A program made the position numbers and the translations under genes. From Mycolicibacterium goodii (lineage in GTDB: Bacteria; Actinomycetota; Actinomycetes; Mycobacteriales; Mycobacteriaceae), in the NCBI RefSeq assembly GCF_022370755.2, contig NZ_CP092364.2, forward strand, positions 6,262,001-6,326,000: 64,000 nucleotides of DNA, in the 5' to 3' direction. Below are positions 28,664 through 44,100 of this stretch, piece after piece. Within the stretch, counting starts at the first letter, position 1. Each line of letters opens with the position of its first letter. Under the pieces are notes generated by a model that worked only from the letters and a program-made list of their open reading frames with translations, did no database searches and was not told where the DNA came from.

Positions 28664-31600
28664 TCAGGGGCGGATTCGCAGCGGTCCCGGCGTGTAGAGC
28701 CCGCTGTGGGTCTGTGAGCCGAAATCCAGTTCCGCAGGCGCCGCGTCGACGACGGTGTCGAACCTGCGCAGCGAGCCCCAGTCCTGACCCCAGTCCTTCG
28801 ACAGGTAGGTCGACATCACCGAGGCCCGCAGCAGCAGGTCGGTGATGCCGAGCAGGCCGCCGTTGAGGCCGTCCTGCCACGTGTCGGTGCTCTGCAGCTT
28901 GGCGTAGTAGTCCGGTGAGATGCGGAACTTCGGTACCTCGGTGACACCGTTGGCGTGCAGCATGGGTCGCTGGCACGGGAACGCCAGGCCCACGGCCCAG
29001 TCCAACAGCACGGGCTGATCCGAGCCGACGTACTCCTGCACCGACTGCAGTTCGGGAACCCGCGGCGGGGTCACGGCGATCCAGTCACCTTGGCTCAGCG
29101 ACAGATCCTCGGCGATGACGCGCACCGCCACGGCGTCGTCGGGAATCTCCGAGCGTGGGTAGCGCAGGTTGCGCCATGACGGCGTGGGTCCGACGTCGTA
29201 CGGTGAAACCCGGCCGGCGGGCACCAGATTGCCGTCCGGTCCGCGGCGCGCGTACTCCAGGTCGACGGTCTGACCGGTGGTCAGGCCGTTGGCGACGCTG
29301 GTCCCCGTGATGGTGCCCGCGGCGGTGATGACCACCAGCGGATGCGCGGCCCGTTCGGTCTCGTCGGGGGCAGGTAGTTCGTACCAGGCCGACGCGAGCT
29401 TGCTCTCCTGTTGTGTCTCGGTGGAGTACGTGCCCGCGACCGGGACCCGTGCCGGGTCGAGGCCGTAGGGCAGCGGCACCGTGGAGCCGTTGATGCCGGG
29501 CTCGTCGAGCCTGATCGGCTGGTTCCAGTCGTAGTCGGTGCCCGGTTGCGGATTGTTGAGGCGGATGGCCTCGGCGATGATGCGGTCGGGAACCCCGTCG
29601 GCCGAGAAGCCCTGCGGGTTCTCGCCGCCCAACGGGCCGAGCGGCCCGTACGCGCCCGGCAGCGGGTTCAGAAAGCCCGCGTTCGAATCCGGTTCCACCA
29701 GAACGTCGTCGGCCAGGCCGCAGCCACCGGCGAACGCGCGGATGTTGGCCCACCCGTTGGAGTACGTCGGGTACTGGCGCACCACCCCGATCGCCATCGA
29801 CGCCATCATCACCAAGACCATGAACCCGGCCGCCACCGGGATGGGGGCCGCGGTCAACCGGTCCACGATGCGCGATTCCGCGCGGCGCGTCAGATGCAGC
29901 CAGAACGCCCACAGCGCGGTGATCGCCGACAGCGCGAAGAAGATGGCGCTGACCTGGACACCGGCGATCTTCGGCACCGAATTGTTGAACGGCGCACCGA
30001 AGTTCGACACGTACCACCAGCCGTTGGTGGAGGCGAAACAGAACGCCAGCACGAACAACACGAGCGCCAGGAACGCCATCCGGTTGCGCGCGGACCGCAG
30101 GATCTTCGGCGACACCAGCACCGTCGCCAGCGCGGCCATCGCGCCGCCCACCGCGGCGAACAGCCCGAAGTGGTGGATCCACTTGGTCGGCGTGAACATC
30201 AGGAAGAACATGGTGGCGAAGATGATGCCCATCAGACGCCAGGCCGGTCCGCGTGCGACGCCCGCGACGCGCTTGCGCCGCAGCATCATGAACAGCGCCG
30301 GGAACAGGCACATCGCGGTGAAAACGAACGCCACACGTCGTGCGATCGCGCCGTCGGTGGTCGGCAGGATCAGGTAGTAGTAGCGCAGGTTCTCGGTCCA
30401 CCATTCCTGGCTCGGGCCGATCGCGGTGCGAATCTTGGTGGCCTCCAGCACCGTCGCCAGCGTCTGGTCGGCGAACACCACGGCCAGGATCACGGTGCCC
30501 GCGGCCAGCAGCGGCGCGAGAACCGGCCAGGTCCCGACCATGCGCCGGCGACGCATGATGATCCGCAGGATCGGACGGCCGCCCGCCAGCAGCGCGGCGA
30601 CGGCGATCAGACCGGTCGGCTGGATGCCGAGGGTGAACGCGGCCGTCGTGATCGCCAGCGCGGCGGGCGTGAGCCGGCCCGAGGTGACCGCGCGTTCGAT
30701 CAGCACGTAGGTGATGAGCGCGCCGGTGGCGATCTGCCCCTCGGGACGCAGGCCGTTGTTGAACGGCATCCACGCACCCAGCAGCACCAGGCCCGCGGCC
30801 CACATCGCCGCACGACTGCCCGCCACCGCGGGTCCGAGTCGGGGCAGCACCTCGCGTGACAGCAGCACCCAGCAGATCAGGGCACAGATGAGGTCCGGCA
30901 ACCGGATCCAGATGCTGGCGTCGCTCACCTTGGTCATGAGCGCCAGCACGTTGTAGTACCAGCCGAACGGATCCTCGGGGCTGCCGAACCAGCGGAAGTA
31001 GTTCGCCATGTAGCCGGCGTGTTCGGCCGTGCGCGCCATCTGCAGGATGTAGCCGTCGTCCGATGAGTTCGCGCCGATCACGTACCAGACGGCCATGCCG
31101 CCGACCACGACGCCGTCCACCGCGGTAACGGTGCGCCAGCGCGTCGGGATGAGGTGGTGCATGCGGCGCCCGTCGAGCCGGTCGAGACGCCACAACGCGA
31201 GCAGCGCGATGACGGTCGAGACGATCGCGAGCAGCATGGCGGCGAGCTTGAGCGCCGTGGGATGCGTCGTGAAGCGCGTGTCGATCTCCGCCGACACCGA
31301 AAGCCCCTGCGGGGCGGGGCCGGTGAGATCGGTGAACACACCCACGATGGCCGGGCGCAGGTTCGGATCCGGGTATCCGGTGCGCTGCGGTTGGCCCGCG
31401 TTCTCACCGGAAACCTGTGTGAGGCCGACGAAATCGGCATAGGTGCCGTCGAGGTTCGAGGTGATCTCGATGCGCTGACAGTCCGGCCCGGCCACGCGGT
31501 CGCGGCTCACGCTCGCGACCACGACGTTGCGGACGATCACGTCGACGCGGCTCTCGCTGACGTTGACCAGCATCGCGTTGAGCGCGGCGTCGCGGCCCTC

Positions 31601-31924
31601 GGCGGGTGCGGTGCCGAACAGCAGACCGCCCTCGGCGGGCATGTCGCGGACCACCGAGCACGGCACGGTCGCGGTGAGCTGCAGCGGGGCCTGCGAGATC
31701 AGCGGCGCGGTGACGTTGTCGAGCCGACCCTGCTGCGGCCAGTTCAGTGTGGCCGTGGTCTGGGTGACCGGCAGCAGCGGGATTGACACCGCGAGTACGA
31801 ATCCGAGCAGGCCCGCGATGGTGGCGACCCAGCGTGCGATCCGCACGTCCTTACCGGGGGCACTCGCGGCCACATCCATGGTGCCGTTCTCTCCGTTCAC
31901 GGCCACATCCGTGTTCCCGCTCAC
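28664..31924 (-). CDS. embB: Arabinosyltransferase EmbB
   Basis: About 1086-residue GT-C membrane arabinosyltransferase; with EmbA it makes the branched terminal hexa-arabinofuranosyl motif of arabinogalactan from DPA and is the main target of ethambutol. There are about 15 helices, with periplasmic carbohydrate-binding domains after TM1 and at the C-terminus. The catalytic Asp289 is in [13 protein letters not shown]; Met296 corresponds to Met306 of M. tuberculosis. The GTG at 31924 overlaps the embA stop (GTGA); an in-frame start 33 nt earlier would lie inside embA and is less likely. NNGLRPE and [11 protein letters not shown] are conserved Emb motifs. Confidence 0.97.
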   Translation of the reverse strand: MSGNTDVAVNGENGTMDVAASAPGKDVRIARWVATIAGLLGFVLAVSIPLLPVTQTTATLNWPQQGRLDNVTAPLISQAPLQLTATVPCSVVRDMPAEGGLLFGTAPAEGRDAALNAMLVNVSESRVDVIVRNVVVASVSRDRVAGPDCQRIEITSNLDGTYADFVGLTQVSGENAGQPQRTGYPDPNLRPAIVGVFTDLTGPAPQGLSVSAEIDTRFTTHPTALKLAAMLLAIVSTVIALLALWRLDRLDGRRMHHLIPTRWRTVTAVDGVVVGGMAVWYVIGANSSDDGYILQMARTAEHAGYMANYFRWFGSPEDPFGWYYNVLALMTKVSDASIWIRLPDLICALICWVLLSREVLPRLGPAVAGSRAAMWAAGLVLLGAWMPFNNGLRPEGQIATGALITYVLIERAVTSGRLTPAALAITTAAFTLGIQPTGLIAVAALLAGGRPILRIIMRRRRMVGTWPVLAPLLAAGTVILAVVFADQTLATVLEATKIRTAIGPSQEWWTENLRYYYLILPTTDGAIARRVAFVFTAMCLFPALFMMLRRKRVAGVARGPAWRLMGIIFATMFFLMFTPTKWIHHFGLFAAVGGAMAALATVLVSPKILRSARNRMAFLALVLFVLAFCFASTNGWWYVSNFGAPFNNSVPKIAGVQVSAIFFALSAITALWAFWLHLTRRAESRIVDRLTAAPIPVAAGFMVLVMMASMAIGVVRQYPTYSNGWANIRAFAGGCGLADDVLVEPDSNAGFLNPLPGAYGPLGPLGGENPQGFSADGVPDRIIAEAIRLNNPQPGTDYDWNQPIRLDEPGINGSTVPLPYGLDPARVPVAGTYSTETQQESKLASAWYELPAPDETERAAHPLVVITAAGTITGTSVANGLTTGQTVDLEYARRGPDGNLVPAGRVSPYDVGPTPSWRNLRYPRSEIPDDAVAVRVIAEDLSLSQGDWIAVTPPRVPELQSVQEYVGSDQPVLLDWAVGLAFPCQRPMLHANGVTEVPKFRISPDYYAKLQSTDTWQDGLNGGLLGITDLLLRASVMSTYLSKDWGQDWGSLRRFDTVVDAAPAELDFGSQTHSGLYTPGPLRIRP

Positions 31925-34900
31925 GGGAGGGCCCTGATCGGTCCGCCGCGACTCCATCCGAACACTCGCGTCGATCCTTCCTCGATGGCGGCCGTGGGCG
32001 CCTGCTCCTGCGGTACCACCCGGATGTAGCGCTCGATCGAGCCCCAGTCGCGGTACCAGTCGTCACGCAGATAGGTGGGAATCGCCTCCGTGCGCAACAG
32101 CGCCTGGATGAACAGGAACGGCCCGCCGTCGGCGGCGGACTGCCACTGGTTGGACGAGACCACCATCTGCTTGAAGTTGGGGATGATCCGGTACTCGGGC
32201 AACTCGGCGACACCGAGTCGCTCGGCGAACGGTCGCTGGCACGGGAAGTTCGCGGCCGTGGCGATGTCCATGAGCACCGGGGTCTGGGTGCCGAGGTAAT
32301 CCTGGGCGGTCTGCAGCACCGGTACGCGCGGCGGTGTGAACGCGAACCACTGGTCCTCGGACAGGTTGGGATCGTCGGCGACGATGCGCGCGACGTTGGC
32401 CTCCGGTGGCGCCCACGCGAGCGGGAACCGCAGGTTGCGCCAAGCCTTCTGCTGGAAGATGTCGATCGGCTGCACCTCGGACAGCGCCTGGTAGGAGCCG
32501 TCGGGCCGGTGCACGCCCCACTGCAGCTTGAGCGACTGACCGTAGTTGAACGAGCCGTCTTCCTCGTAGTACCAGATGGCGCCCGCCGCGGCGACGGTCA
32601 CGAGCGGCCGGTCCGGTGTGCGTGGCGGCAACTGGTACCAGGCCGACGTGGCCTTGGCGGCCACGGTGTTCTCGCCGTAGCTGCCCATGACGGGCGTGCG
32701 GGCCGGGTCGAGACCGAAGGGCAGGAACACCCGCGAGCCGTTGACGCCCTCGGGGCCGTAGCCGCCGCCGGTGCCCGCGGCGTAGCCGATGCCGATGTTG
32801 GGCTTGTCGACCGGGCCGTCCGAGTTCGGGGTGCCCGGGTTGGCCGCGACGGGCTCGGCGGGTTCGAGGGTGTCGCTGACGCCGTTCGGCGTGAAGCCGA
32901 CGGGGTCCTCGCCGCCGAGCGGGCCGTACTCGCCGAAGCGCTGGCCCGGAACCGGTTGCAGCATGCCCTCGTTGGGGTCGGCCTCGACCAGCACGGCATC
33001 GGCCATGGCGCAGCTCTCGCCGGACAGGCCCGCGCGCAGCGCGGCGATGCTGGCCGAACCCGTGGTGTAGACGGGGTAGCGGCCCACGGTGGCCTTGACC
33101 ATGGAGCCGAGTTCGAGCACCACCATGATGGTCGCGACGATGAGCAGCGGCGTCGACGCGAGCGCGCGGTTGCGGCCGGTGTCGGCGACCTCGGTGTGCC
33201 CGGCGTAGTCCATGCGGAAGTGCAGCCAGCCGACGAGCAGACCGCCCGCGATGGCCAGCACCAGGAAGATCGTCGTGACCGGGTAACCGAAGATCACCGG
33301 TTGTTTGTCGAACCACGGCACGCCGTAGTTGCCGACGTAGAACCAGCCGTTGAGGCCCGAGGTGGCCCACGCCAGGATGAACAGCAGCGCGGTCACGTAC
33401 AGCGCCAGGTTGCGTCGGCTGTGCAGCCCCACCCGCGCGAACGCGAACGCCGTGACACCGCCCAGCGCGCCGGCCAGACCCGCGAACGCGCCGAACTGGA
33501 TCGCCCACTTGGTCGGGGTCACGATCAGCAGCAGCAGGCCGATCGCGGTCGACCCGGTCAACCGCCACAGCGGCCCGCTGACCGCGCCGGGCACTCGGCC
33601 GCGGCGCAACGACACCATGATCAGCCCGAACAGGCACAGCAGCAGCACCAGCACCGCGAACCGGCGCGTCAGCGAGCCGTCGACGCTGTCCTCGACCGTG
33701 AGGAAGTAGTACCGCAGGAATTCCTGGTACCAGGGGATGGTCGGTCCGACGACGTACTTGATGCGCACCGCCTCGGCGACCGTGGCCAGGGTCTGGTCGC
33801 GGAAGATGATCACGAAGACCAGCGCGGCCGACGCCGCGAGCGGGGCGAGCGCGGCGAGGATCCCGGTGGCCGCGCGGCGCGCGCTCACGACGCGTCCGAT
33901 GGCGCGTGCGCCGACCAGCAGTGGCGCCAGCGCGATCAGGCCCTGCGGGGCGAGCGTGACCGAGAACATCGCGATGACGATCGCGACGGCCGCCGGCCAG
34001 AGCCGCCGCGTGCCGATGGAGTTCTCGACGAGCATCCACACCGCGATCACGGCGAACGCGATGAGCGGTTCGGGCCGCAACCCGTTGTTGAACGGCAGCC
34101 ACGCGGCGAGGAACGTCGCACCCGCGGTGAGCATCGCCACTCGGTTGGCGGCGACGCGCCTGCCGATGCGGGGCAGTACGCAGCGGCTGATGAGAAGCCA
34201 CGTCGCGATCGCGGCGGCGGTGGCGGGCAGCCGCAGCCACACGCTGTCGGTGCTGATCGCGGCCAGATGCGCCAGCACGCTCTGGTACCAGTCGAACGGG
34301 GCCTCGGAGGCGCCGAAATAGCGGTAGTAGTTCGTCGTGTACCCGGCGTCGGCCGCGACCCGGGCGATGGTCGTGTTGTAGCCGTCGTCGGACGTTGGCG
34401 CTCCGACGATGTGCCACACGAGCAGTCCGCCGATCACACCGGCGTCGGTCAGCCAGGTCCACACGCCGACACGGCCGCGGGTGCGTGGCGGGCGTCTGCG
34501 CCAGCCGCGGTCCAGCAGCGCCAGCGCGACGAGTGACGCGATGACGCAGCCGACGCCGAGCACCATCACGGCGGTCTTCAGCAGGGTCGGCGACGTGATG
34601 AAGCGGGTGTCGACGTCGATGCGGGCCGACAACCCGGGCTGGGCAGGCACCTTGAGGTCGGTGAAGACGCCGGCGACCTGAGGCCGCTTGTCGACCGGCA
34701 GGGTTCCGTTGGCGCCGGGGATGCCGACGAAGTCGGCGCCGACCGTGGCCACATCGGCCCACACGTGGATCTGGCTGCATGCGCCGGAGTCGACCGCATC
34801 GCGCGGCGCGACCGCCGCGACGGTGTCGCGGAACGCGACGTAGACGACGTCGGCGTTGGCGCGGACGAACATGCCGTTGCGGCCGGCCTCGATGCCTCCC

Positions 34901-35211
34901 GCCGGATTGGTGGAGAACACCACGCCGCCGTCGGCGGGAAGCTCGGCCACGGTGCGGCACGGGATCGTGACGTCCAGCGCCCGCGGCGCCCCGGCCACCA
35001 GCGGCGCCGTCACCTCGGTGACGTTCCCGTCGGCGTTCGTGCCCTGCGGCCACTGGATGGTCGCGGTGGTCTCCTCCACCGGGAGCAGCGGAACCAGACC
35101 GCACAACACCACGCCCGCGATGCCGGCGACGACAGCGATCAGGCGTGCGATGCGGGACGGTTCGGTCACTGCGTCATCTGCTGTTCGCTCACGTCGTTCA
35201 TCGCCCGGCAC
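31921..35211 (-). CDS. embA: Arabinosyltransferase EmbA
   Basis: About 1096-residue GT-C arabinosyltransferase that pairs with EmbB for arabinogalactan synthesis. The catalytic-site motif is [16 protein letters not shown]; other Emb signatures are [14 protein letters not shown] and FTPTKW-type sequence as [11 protein letters not shown]. The C-terminal carbohydrate-binding domain ends GPIRALP, as in M. tuberculosis EmbA. The GTG at 35211 follows a TACCAT hexamer; a second in-frame GTG at 35169 (TEPSRIARL) is an alternative. A 90-nt gap separates it from embC, and M. tuberculosis embA is known to have its own promoter there. Confidence 0.96.
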   Translation of the reverse strand: MPGDERRERTADDAVTEPSRIARLIAVVAGIAGVVLCGLVPLLPVEETTATIQWPQGTNADGNVTEVTAPLVAGAPRALDVTIPCRTVAELPADGGVVFSTNPAGGIEAGRNGMFVRANADVVYVAFRDTVAAVAPRDAVDSGACSQIHVWADVATVGADFVGIPGANGTLPVDKRPQVAGVFTDLKVPAQPGLSARIDVDTRFITSPTLLKTAVMVLGVGCVIASLVALALLDRGWRRRPPRTRGRVGVWTWLTDAGVIGGLLVWHIVGAPTSDDGYNTTIARVAADAGYTTNYYRYFGASEAPFDWYQSVLAHLAAISTDSVWLRLPATAAAIATWLLISRCVLPRIGRRVAANRVAMLTAGATFLAAWLPFNNGLRPEPLIAFAVIAVWMLVENSIGTRRLWPAAVAIVIAMFSVTLAPQGLIALAPLLVGARAIGRVVSARRAATGILAALAPLAASAALVFVIIFRDQTLATVAEAVRIKYVVGPTIPWYQEFLRYYFLTVEDSVDGSLTRRFAVLVLLLCLFGLIMVSLRRGRVPGAVSGPLWRLTGSTAIGLLLLIVTPTKWAIQFGAFAGLAGALGGVTAFAFARVGLHSRRNLALYVTALLFILAWATSGLNGWFYVGNYGVPWFDKQPVIFGYPVTTIFLVLAIAGGLLVGWLHFRMDYAGHTEVADTGRNRALASTPLLIVATIMVVLELGSMVKATVGRYPVYTTGSASIAALRAGLSGESCAMADAVLVEADPNEGMLQPVPGQRFGEYGPLGGEDPVGFTPNGVSDTLEPAEPVAANPGTPNSDGPVDKPNIGIGYAAGTGGGYGPEGVNGSRVFLPFGLDPARTPVMGSYGENTVAAKATSAWYQLPPRTPDRPLVTVAAAGAIWYYEEDGSFNYGQSLKLQWGVHRPDGSYQALSEVQPIDIFQQKAWRNLRFPLAWAPPEANVARIVADDPNLSEDQWFAFTPPRVPVLQTAQDYLGTQTPVLMDIATAANFPCQRPFAERLGVAELPEYRIIPNFKQMVVSSNQWQSAADGGPFLFIQALLRTEAIPTYLRDDWYRDWGSIERYIRVVPQEQAPTAAIEEGSTRVFGWSRGGPIRALP

Positions 35212-35219
35212 GAGGCTCG

Positions 35220-35225
35220 ATGGTA
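35220..35225 (-). promoter_or_regulatory. -10 element (TACCAT) of the embAB promoter
   Basis: TACCAT is 8 nt before the embA GTG, with no ribosome-binding site. In M. tuberculosis, ethambutol-resistance promoter mutations fall 8-16 nt before embA, the same relative location. Confidence 0.45.
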
Positions 35226-35301
35226 TGCGACCCGGATGAGAGCGTCGGCCACGCGGGCGCGCGTCGGCTCACGCGGTGTACCGCGGATGTCGGCTCAGCC
35301 C

Positions 35302-38300
35302 TCAGCTCAGCCGCAGCGGTGCGGGGCTCCACAGGCCGCCACGGGTGGCCGTGCCGAGGTCGAGCCGGGCCGGTTCGGCGTCGGGGTACCACGGCGTCAG
35401 TCGCTGCAGCGAGCCCCAGTCGCGGAACCAGTCGTCCTTGAGGTAGGTCGGCACCGACAACGGGCGCAGCAGCAGCTCGGTGATGCCGAGCGGGCCGCCG
35501 CCGAGATAGTCCATGACCGGCGAGTTGGCCTCGGCACCGAACCGGTCCGGCAGGATGCGCCACTTGGGCACCTCGATGACGCCGTAGCGGTGACCGAATG
35601 GCCGCTGGCACGGGAACGCCAGGCCCACGAGCCAGTCGAGCAGCACCGGATCGGACGAGCCGACGACGTCCTGCAGCGTGCGCAGCTCGGGGATGCGCGG
35701 CGGGGTCAGCGCGATCCAGTGCTGCGGCGCGAGGTCGTCGTCGGTGGCGACGAGCCGGATCTGGGTGGCCTCCGGGGGGATCGCGCTCATCGGGGCGCGC
35801 AGGTTCCGCCACGCGGGCGCGGCGCCGACGTCACCGAAGGTGATGCTGCCGCCGGGCTCGTTGGCCGCGGCCTGCTCGTCGGTGGCCCACTGGACCGTCA
35901 CTTCGCCCTGGTCGAACCGCCCGGCGGCCGACACCACGAGCAGCGGGCCCGCCTGATCACGGTCGGGCAACCGGTACCACGCCGAGCGCAGCACCGCGGG
36001 CTGCTGCGTCCCTGCCCGCCAGGAGCCGAGCACCGGGGTGGTGGCGGGGTTCAAGCCGTACGGCAGGCGCGCGCGTGATCCGTTGATGCCGGCCGCGGCC
36101 GTCGTGCCGCCTTCGGTGCCGACCTCGGTGCTGGTGACCACACCGGAGGCGCTGTCGGCGAAGTTGTCGGTGCCCGGCTGCTCCATGACGGGGTCGGCCG
36201 AGACGTCGGACGGGATGCCGTTGGGGCCGAAACCCAGCGACGTGACCGCGCCGAGCGCCTGGCCGGGCGGTTCCCCGATCGGGCTCAGCATGCCCGCGTT
36301 GGCGTTCTGTTCGACCATCACGTCGTTGGCCAGACCGCAGGTCTTGCCGGTCAGCGCGTTCAGATTGGAGCGGCCCACCGACCAGGCCGGGTACTGGTTG
36401 ATCATGCCCAGCGTCAGCGAGACCACCTCGAACACCACGAGTGCCCAGGTGGCAACCGCAAGCGGGGCGCCGAGGAGGCGTTGCCAGGGGCGCTGCGGTC
36501 TGACCGGTGCGGCGTCGCGGCCGCTGAAGTGGAACCACGCCGCGACCAGCAGCGTGAGCACCGAGAAGCCCAGCAGGATCGTGGTGAAGCCGAACTTGAA
36601 CTCGGGGAACGAGTTGGACCACGGCACGCCGAAGTTGGACACGTACCACCAGCCGTTGACGGTCGCGAACGACAGCGCCGTCACGAACAGCACGGCAGCG
36701 GTGAACACCGCCCGGTTGCGCCGCGACTTCATCGCGGTCGCGGCGACCGCGACGGCAGCCAGCGCGCCGAGCGATCCGGCCAGCCCCGCGAACACGCCGA
36801 AGTGGTGGGTCCACTTGGTGGGCGTGAACATCATCGCCAGGAACGAGATGATCGTGATGCCGATGATGCGCCGGCTGGGGCCCAGCGCGGTTCCCGGGAT
36901 GCGGTCCTTGCGCAGCGCCATCGCGATCGAGACCGCGAGCGCGAGCAGCAGCGTGAGCACCCCGAAGCGCCGCGCCACCGAGCCGTCCGGGCTGGTGGTG
37001 AACAGGCGCGAGTAGCGGATGTGCTCGTCGAACCAGGCCAGGCTCGGGCCGACGGCCGATTTGAAGCTGCTGGCCTGCAGTTCGGCGGCCAGCGTCTGAT
37101 CGCGGAAAATCAGGAAGATCGTGACGGTGCCCGCCGCGGCGATCGGGGCCAGAAGCGCCCAGTATCCGAAACGCGACGTGTGCGCGGCCACAATGGTTTT
37201 CAGTGGTCCGATGGCCACCAGCAGGGCGCCGATCGCGGCGATACCGGTGGGGCCGGAGAACAACGTGAGCGCGCCGATGATGATCGCGACGGCCACCGGC
37301 AACAGTCGGCTGGTGGCGACACCGCGCTCCACCGAGCACCACGTGAGCAGGATGCCGAGCGCGATGATCGGTTCGGGCCGCAACCCGTTGTTCAGCGGCA
37401 GCCAGAAGGCCAGGAACAGTCCCGCCGCGGTCCATGCCGCGGCGCGGCTGTGTTTGGCGGCCGTTCCGAGGCGCGGGATGACCTCGCGGCTGATCACCCA
37501 CCAGCAGGCCAGGCCCATCAACAGCGTCGGGAAGCGCATCCACACGCTGGCCGTGGACACGTGGGCCCACAGCGCGAGCAGGTCGTAGTACCAGCCGAAG
37601 GGTGCCTCGGGCGTGCCGAACCACCGGTAGTAGTTGGCCATGTAGCCGGCGTTCTCCGACACCCGGGCCATGGTGAGGATGTAGCCGTCGTCGGCGGTGT
37701 TGGCGCCGACGAAGTGCCACCACACGAGCATCGCGCTGACCAGCCCGTCCAGGGGCGTCATCGACCACCATCGTGACGGCAGGAACCGCTTGTGGCGCCG
37801 GCCGTCCGCGCAGTCCAGCACGTGCAGCGCGCCGAGAGCGATGACCGTCATCGCCACACCGACGATCATCGCGAGAAGTTTCGCCCACGTCGGTGAGGTG
37901 CTGTAGCGGGTGTCGACGGTTGCCGAGAACCGCAGGCCGTCGGGCGCGGGTCCGGACAGGTCGGTGAAGACGCCGACGATCTGTGGGCGGAAGTCGTAGC
38001 CGCCGCGCTCACCGCGCAGCGGTTCGCCGGGGTTCGGGTCGTCGGCGCCCTGTGTGAGGCCGACGAACTCAGCCGTCACCTTGTCGGCGTGCGCGGTGAA
38101 CGTCAACTCGCGGCACGCCGGGCTCAGCACCTCGTCGAGCGGTGCGCTGACCACCGGTGTGTTGCGCACGATGACCGTGAGGTCGTTGTTGATGCGCTCG
38201 ATCAGCAGGCCGCGGTCGATCGCCTTGGGCGCCTGCTTGGGAACCGTCGACAGCAGCACGCTGCGGTTACGGTTCTCCGGGCCCACCAGGCCCGCCGCGG

Positions 38301-38559
38301 CCTGGCACGGCACGCTGATGTCAAGGTCGGTCGCGACGTAACCGATCAGGGGCGCGTCGACGCTCTGCCAGACGCCGTTCTGCGGCCAGTTCAGTTGGGC
38401 GGTGGTCTGCTCGACCGGCAGCAGCGGCGTCGCCACCGCCAGCACGGTGCCGAGAAGACCGGCGATGATCGCGACGAGCCGCGCGGTGCGGTGGTTGCTG
38501 CCACCGGCTGCATGCGGTCCGGTCACGGGCTTCGATGCTAACGGGGTATCAGTGGCCAT
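35302..38559 (-). CDS. embC: Arabinosyltransferase EmbC
   Basis: 1085-residue GT-C arabinosyltransferase that elongates the arabinan of lipoarabinomannan. The catalytic Asp pair is in [33 protein letters not shown] and [11 protein letters not shown] follow; the C-terminal carbohydrate-binding module ends [13 protein letters not shown] 38559 has GGAG 4 nt upstream and overlaps the end of aftA by 11 nt, so dprE2-aftA-embC look translationally coupled. Full family length. Confidence 0.97.
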   Translation of the reverse strand: MATDTPLASKPVTGPHAAGGSNHRTARLVAIIAGLLGTVLAVATPLLPVEQTTAQLNWPQNGVWQSVDAPLIGYVATDLDISVPCQAAAGLVGPENRNRSVLLSTVPKQAPKAIDRGLLIERINNDLTVIVRNTPVVSAPLDEVLSPACRELTFTAHADKVTAEFVGLTQGADDPNPGEPLRGERGGYDFRPQIVGVFTDLSGPAPDGLRFSATVDTRYSTSPTWAKLLAMIVGVAMTVIALGALHVLDCADGRRHKRFLPSRWWSMTPLDGLVSAMLVWWHFVGANTADDGYILTMARVSENAGYMANYYRWFGTPEAPFGWYYDLLALWAHVSTASVWMRFPTLLMGLACWWVISREVIPRLGTAAKHSRAAAWTAAGLFLAFWLPLNNGLRPEPIIALGILLTWCSVERGVATSRLLPVAVAIIIGALTLFSGPTGIAAIGALLVAIGPLKTIVAAHTSRFGYWALLAPIAAAGTVTIFLIFRDQTLAAELQASSFKSAVGPSLAWFDEHIRYSRLFTTSPDGSVARRFGVLTLLLALAVSIAMALRKDRIPGTALGPSRRIIGITIISFLAMMFTPTKWTHHFGVFAGLAGSLGALAAVAVAATAMKSRRNRAVFTAAVLFVTALSFATVNGWWYVSNFGVPWSNSFPEFKFGFTTILLGFSVLTLLVAAWFHFSGRDAAPVRPQRPWQRLLGAPLAVATWALVVFEVVSLTLGMINQYPAWSVGRSNLNALTGKTCGLANDVMVEQNANAGMLSPIGEPPGQALGAVTSLGFGPNGIPSDVSADPVMEQPGTDNFADSASGVVTSTEVGTEGGTTAAAGINGSRARLPYGLNPATTPVLGSWRAGTQQPAVLRSAWYRLPDRDQAGPLLVVSAAGRFDQGEVTVQWATDEQAAANEPGGSITFGDVGAAPAWRNLRAPMSAIPPEATQIRLVATDDDLAPQHWIALTPPRIPELRTLQDVVGSSDPVLLDWLVGLAFPCQRPFGHRYGVIEVPKWRILPDRFGAEANSPVMDYLGGGPLGITELLLRPLSVPTYLKDDWFRDWGSLQRLTPWYPDAEPARLDLGTATRGGLWSPAPLRLS

Positions 38560-40459
38560 CGGTCTCCGGCTTTCCCCCGGGTTTCCTGATCGCGAGCACA
38601 AACGGACCGTGGTCGGACACGTCGAACCTCGGATCGTCGAACAATGCCGAGTCCAGTTCGACGTGGTACCGGCGCACGTTGGGTTGGTTGGGATACACGT
38701 CGGAGGCCAGGCGCAGCGTGTAGGTGTTGTTGGCGCCGTGACGCATCAGGAACACCGTCGGCGGCTGCCACGGCAGTTCGTCGAGTGCGGCGATGAAGTC
38801 GTCGGCCGAGCCGAGCGTGGCCCAGCCCTCGATCGCGGCGGCGCGCTTGTCGAACTGCGCGAGCGGGTTGGCGTAGTGCGAGGTGAGCCCCTGGAATCCG
38901 TAGTACGGGTAGAAGGACAGGAAGCTGTAGTCGGCCGTGAGCACCACGGTCTGGTTGCGGGGGACGCCGGTGACCTCGAGGATCCTGGCGTCGACCTCGC
39001 GGTAGTAGCGCTCGGCGCCCGGTGGTCGGCGGTCGGCGCGCTGGCCGGTGCCGTCGGTGTCGGTGTAGGCGACGTTGATGTCGGGTCGCAGCACGTCGGG
39101 GATGTCCTGGCTGAACGTGACGGCGCCGATCGCACCGACCGCGGTCGCGGCGGCGACGATGCGGCGCGCGGTCTGTTCCTGGTAGCGGCGCGCGATCGCG
39201 AGCGTCGCCTCGATGAACCCGAACGCGCCTGCCGTCGTGAGGAGCACGGTGAGCGTGGGCTGCAGGCGGAAGGACAGCAGCGTGGTGCCTGCCAGTGTGG
39301 TGAGCATCGACAGCAGCGACCACGCGTACACCGCCAGCACGGCCACCGCGAGTGCTCCGGCGCGCGTCGAGGTGCGGGCGCGCACCACCAGCCACACGGT
39401 GCCGAGCATGCACAGCGCGCCGTGCAGGGTCAGACTCAGCATCGGGAAGTGTAGCTCTGCGCCGGCATCGGGCAGGTAGTGCTGTGCGGTTCCGGAATCG
39501 GCCGGTTCGCCGCGCATCGCGGCCAGCAGGTAGGGGCCCCACGTGATGAGCGCGATGGCACCGGAGATCACCGCGATGACCGCGAGCCGCAGCAGCGGGT
39601 CGATGTGCCTGCGGGCCACGGCCACGCACAGCGCCATGATCGTCAGCGTGAATGCCGCGTACGCCAGCAGCAGCGTGTAGAACAGCGCTGCGACGCCGAG
39701 GAAGATGCCGACGCCGATGATCGCGGCCCAACCGCCGCCTCGGGTACGCGCGCCGTCGCCGGCCGTGCTCCTCGCGTGCGCACGAAGCCCGGACCATGCG
39801 AGCACGAACACCGGCGGCAACAGCACGGTGATGATCGCGGCATACGGCTCGGTGGAGGCGTACGCCAGCATCGCCGCGGTGCTCGCGGCGGTCGCGACCA
39901 GTGCGTACTCGAACCGGATCATCGCCGCCCACAACACAAGTGCGAGTGCGACGGCGATGGTGATGGACACGATCGACCAGGGTTTGAACATCTCCCACGC
40001 CGGCGTGCCGGTGGCCGCGGCGATCCGGCCGCCCAGCCAGAACCACCCCGCGGGATAGAACGGCGGCAGGCCGATGTAGGTCATGTCGTGCAGACCGGGG
40101 CTGTCGGTGAGGCGGGTCAGGTACTCGGTGCGGAACTGCTGGTCGACCGACACCCCGAACAGGTAGAGCTTGGTCGCACCGAGCGGCATCGCGAGCGTCA
40201 CCACCGAGAACGCCGAGATGAACGCAAGCGCACCCAACCGCGCCAGTGTCCTGCGGCCACGGCGCCAGAGCAGCCCCGACGCGAACAAGCCTGCCAGACA
40301 ACCGAATTGGCCCACCGTGGTGAGCGCGTGCAGCTGATTGGAAGTGTTGTAGGCGGGCCACTCGACGCGGGCGATCGCCACGATCGCCACGCCGGCGACG
40401 GCCGAGGCCATCAGCACGGCGAGCGCCATCTGGCCGAGAACCCTGGCCGCCACCGGCAT
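38549..40459 (-). CDS. aftA: Priming arabinofuranosyltransferase AftA
   Basis: 636-residue GT-C membrane enzyme that adds the first arabinofuranose to galactan. An N-terminal multi-helix region is followed by [20 protein letters not shown], which carries the conserved acidic residues near the first periplasmic loop. A soluble C-terminal domain ([31 protein letters not shown]) completes it. The ATG shares its A with the dprE2 stop (TGATG), which fixes the start. Essential gene of the operon. Confidence 0.95.
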   Translation of the reverse strand: MPVAARVLGQMALAVLMASAVAGVAIVAIARVEWPAYNTSNQLHALTTVGQFGCLAGLFASGLLWRRGRRTLARLGALAFISAFSVVTLAMPLGATKLYLFGVSVDQQFRTEYLTRLTDSPGLHDMTYIGLPPFYPAGWFWLGGRIAAATGTPAWEMFKPWSIVSITIAVALALVLWAAMIRFEYALVATAASTAAMLAYASTEPYAAIITVLLPPVFVLAWSGLRAHARSTAGDGARTRGGGWAAIIGVGIFLGVAALFYTLLLAYAAFTLTIMALCVAVARRHIDPLLRLAVIAVISGAIALITWGPYLLAAMRGEPADSGTAQHYLPDAGAELHFPMLSLTLHGALCMLGTVWLVVRARTSTRAGALAVAVLAVYAWSLLSMLTTLAGTTLLSFRLQPTLTVLLTTAGAFGFIEATLAIARRYQEQTARRIVAAATAVGAIGAVTFSQDIPDVLRPDINVAYTDTDGTGQRADRRPPGAERYYREVDARILEVTGVPRNQTVVLTADYSFLSFYPYYGFQGLTSHYANPLAQFDKRAAAIEGWATLGSADDFIAALDELPWQPPTVFLMRHGANNTYTLRLASDVYPNQPNVRRYHVELDSALFDDPRFDVSDHGPFVLAIRKPGGKPETDGH

Positions 40460-41223
40460 CAGATGGGGAGCTTGCGGAAGATGGGCCGCGGAATGTGCCG
40501 CAACACCATCATCACGTACCGGAATGCGCCTGGCGCCCAAACCAGTTCCTTGCCTTTCGCAGACGCGGTGACCGCGAGGTCGGCCACGTACTCCTTGTCC
40601 ACGGTCAGCGGGGCCTCTTTGACATGTGCGCTCATCCGGGTGCGTACCTGGCCGGGGCGGATCACCAGCACGCGCACGCCGAACTCGCGCAGCGCTTCGC
40701 CAAGGCCGAGGTAGAAGCCGTCGAGGCCGGCCTTGGTGGAGCCGTACACGAAGTTGGAGCGGCGTACCCGCTCACCGGCGGCCGAGCTCATCGCGATGAT
40801 CTGCCCGAACCCCTGTGCCCGCATCTTCTCGCCGAGCAGCACGCCCACCGACACCGCGGCGGTGTAGTTGACCCCGGCGATCTGCACGGCCTTGCGCTGG
40901 TTCTGCCACAGCTCCTCGGCGTCGCCGAGCAGCCCGAACGCGACGATCGCCACGTCGACATCTCCGCCGGCGAACGCCTGCTCGATCACCGCCGGGTGGC
41001 TGTCGGTGTCGAGCGCGTCGAAATCGATCACGTCCACCGCGCTCGCACCGGCGTTGCGCATCTGCTCGATGGCCGCGTCGCGGCCGGGATCTCCCGGCAG
41101 CGCGGCCAGCACGATGCGCGCCGACGCGTTGCGCAGATAGCGCTCACAGATCGCCAGCCCGATCTCGGAGGTGCCGCCGAGCAGCAGGATCGTCTGGGGG
41201 TTACCTACGGCGTCGAACACCAT
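40459..41223 (-). CDS. dprE2: Decaprenylphosphoryl-2-keto-beta-D-erythro-pentose reductase DprE2
   Basis: 254-residue short-chain dehydrogenase that reduces the keto intermediate made by DprE1 to decaprenylphosphoryl-arabinose, using NAD(P)H. Cofactor loop [10 protein letters not shown], the catalytic Ser in IAMSSAAGE and the YxxxK motif in [10 protein letters not shown] are present. GGAG lies about 11 nt before ATG. Unlike in M. tuberculosis, dprE1 is not adjacent: furA-katG lies between them, and dprE2 has its own candidate promoter. Confidence 0.96.
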   Translation of the reverse strand: MVFDAVGNPQTILLLGGTSEIGLAICERYLRNASARIVLAALPGDPGRDAAIEQMRNAGASAVDVIDFDALDTDSHPAVIEQAFAGGDVDVAIVAFGLLGDAEELWQNQRKAVQIAGVNYTAAVSVGVLLGEKMRAQGFGQIIAMSSAAGERVRRSNFVYGSTKAGLDGFYLGLGEALREFGVRVLVIRPGQVRTRMSAHVKEAPLTVDKEYVADLAVTASAKGKELVWAPGAFRYVMMVLRHIPRPIFRKLPI

Positions 41224-41258
41224 CTAGTGCAGCTCCAAGCCTCGGGGACATCGTGACG

Positions 41259-41264
41259 AGGGTA
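41259..41264 (-). promoter_or_regulatory. -10 element (TACCCT) for dprE2-aftA-embC
   Basis: TACCCT would start transcription near 41252 and give a leader of about 29 nt containing the dprE2 ribosome-binding site. It lies between the katG terminator and dprE2, so it can explain expression despite the inserted genes. Confidence 0.4.
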
Positions 41265-41303
41265 CCGTGCGGTGCAAAGCGCGAGCCCGGCGCTCGAGCC
41301 GGA

Positions 41304-41336
41304 ACGCCCAGGCCGACCCGGAGTCGGCCTGGGCGT
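41304..41336 (-). terminator. Terminator of furA-katG
   Basis: Perfect 14-bp inverted repeat (ACGCCCAGGCCGAC / GTCGGCCTGGGCGT) with a 5-nt loop, 16 nt past the katG stop. It separates katG from dprE2. Confidence 0.75.
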
Positions 41337-41352
41337 CCAGGTGTGAGATGCG

Positions 41353-44068
<2,716 letters not shown>

Positions 44069-44081
44069 GAATAAAGTTCTC

Positions 44082-44096
44082 GCCCGTTGGACGGGC
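44082..44096 (-). terminator. Terminator of dprE1
   Basis: GCCCGT-tgg-ACGGGC hairpin directly after the dprE1 stop, followed on the minus strand by a T-rich stretch. It insulates dprE1 from furA. Confidence 0.55.
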
Positions 44097-44100
44097 TGTG

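Noticed and set aside
31783..34536. A 917-codon open frame on the plus strand across embA/embB
   Set aside because: Antisense shadow of embA; composition is Arg/Gly/His-rich and no domain is recognisable.
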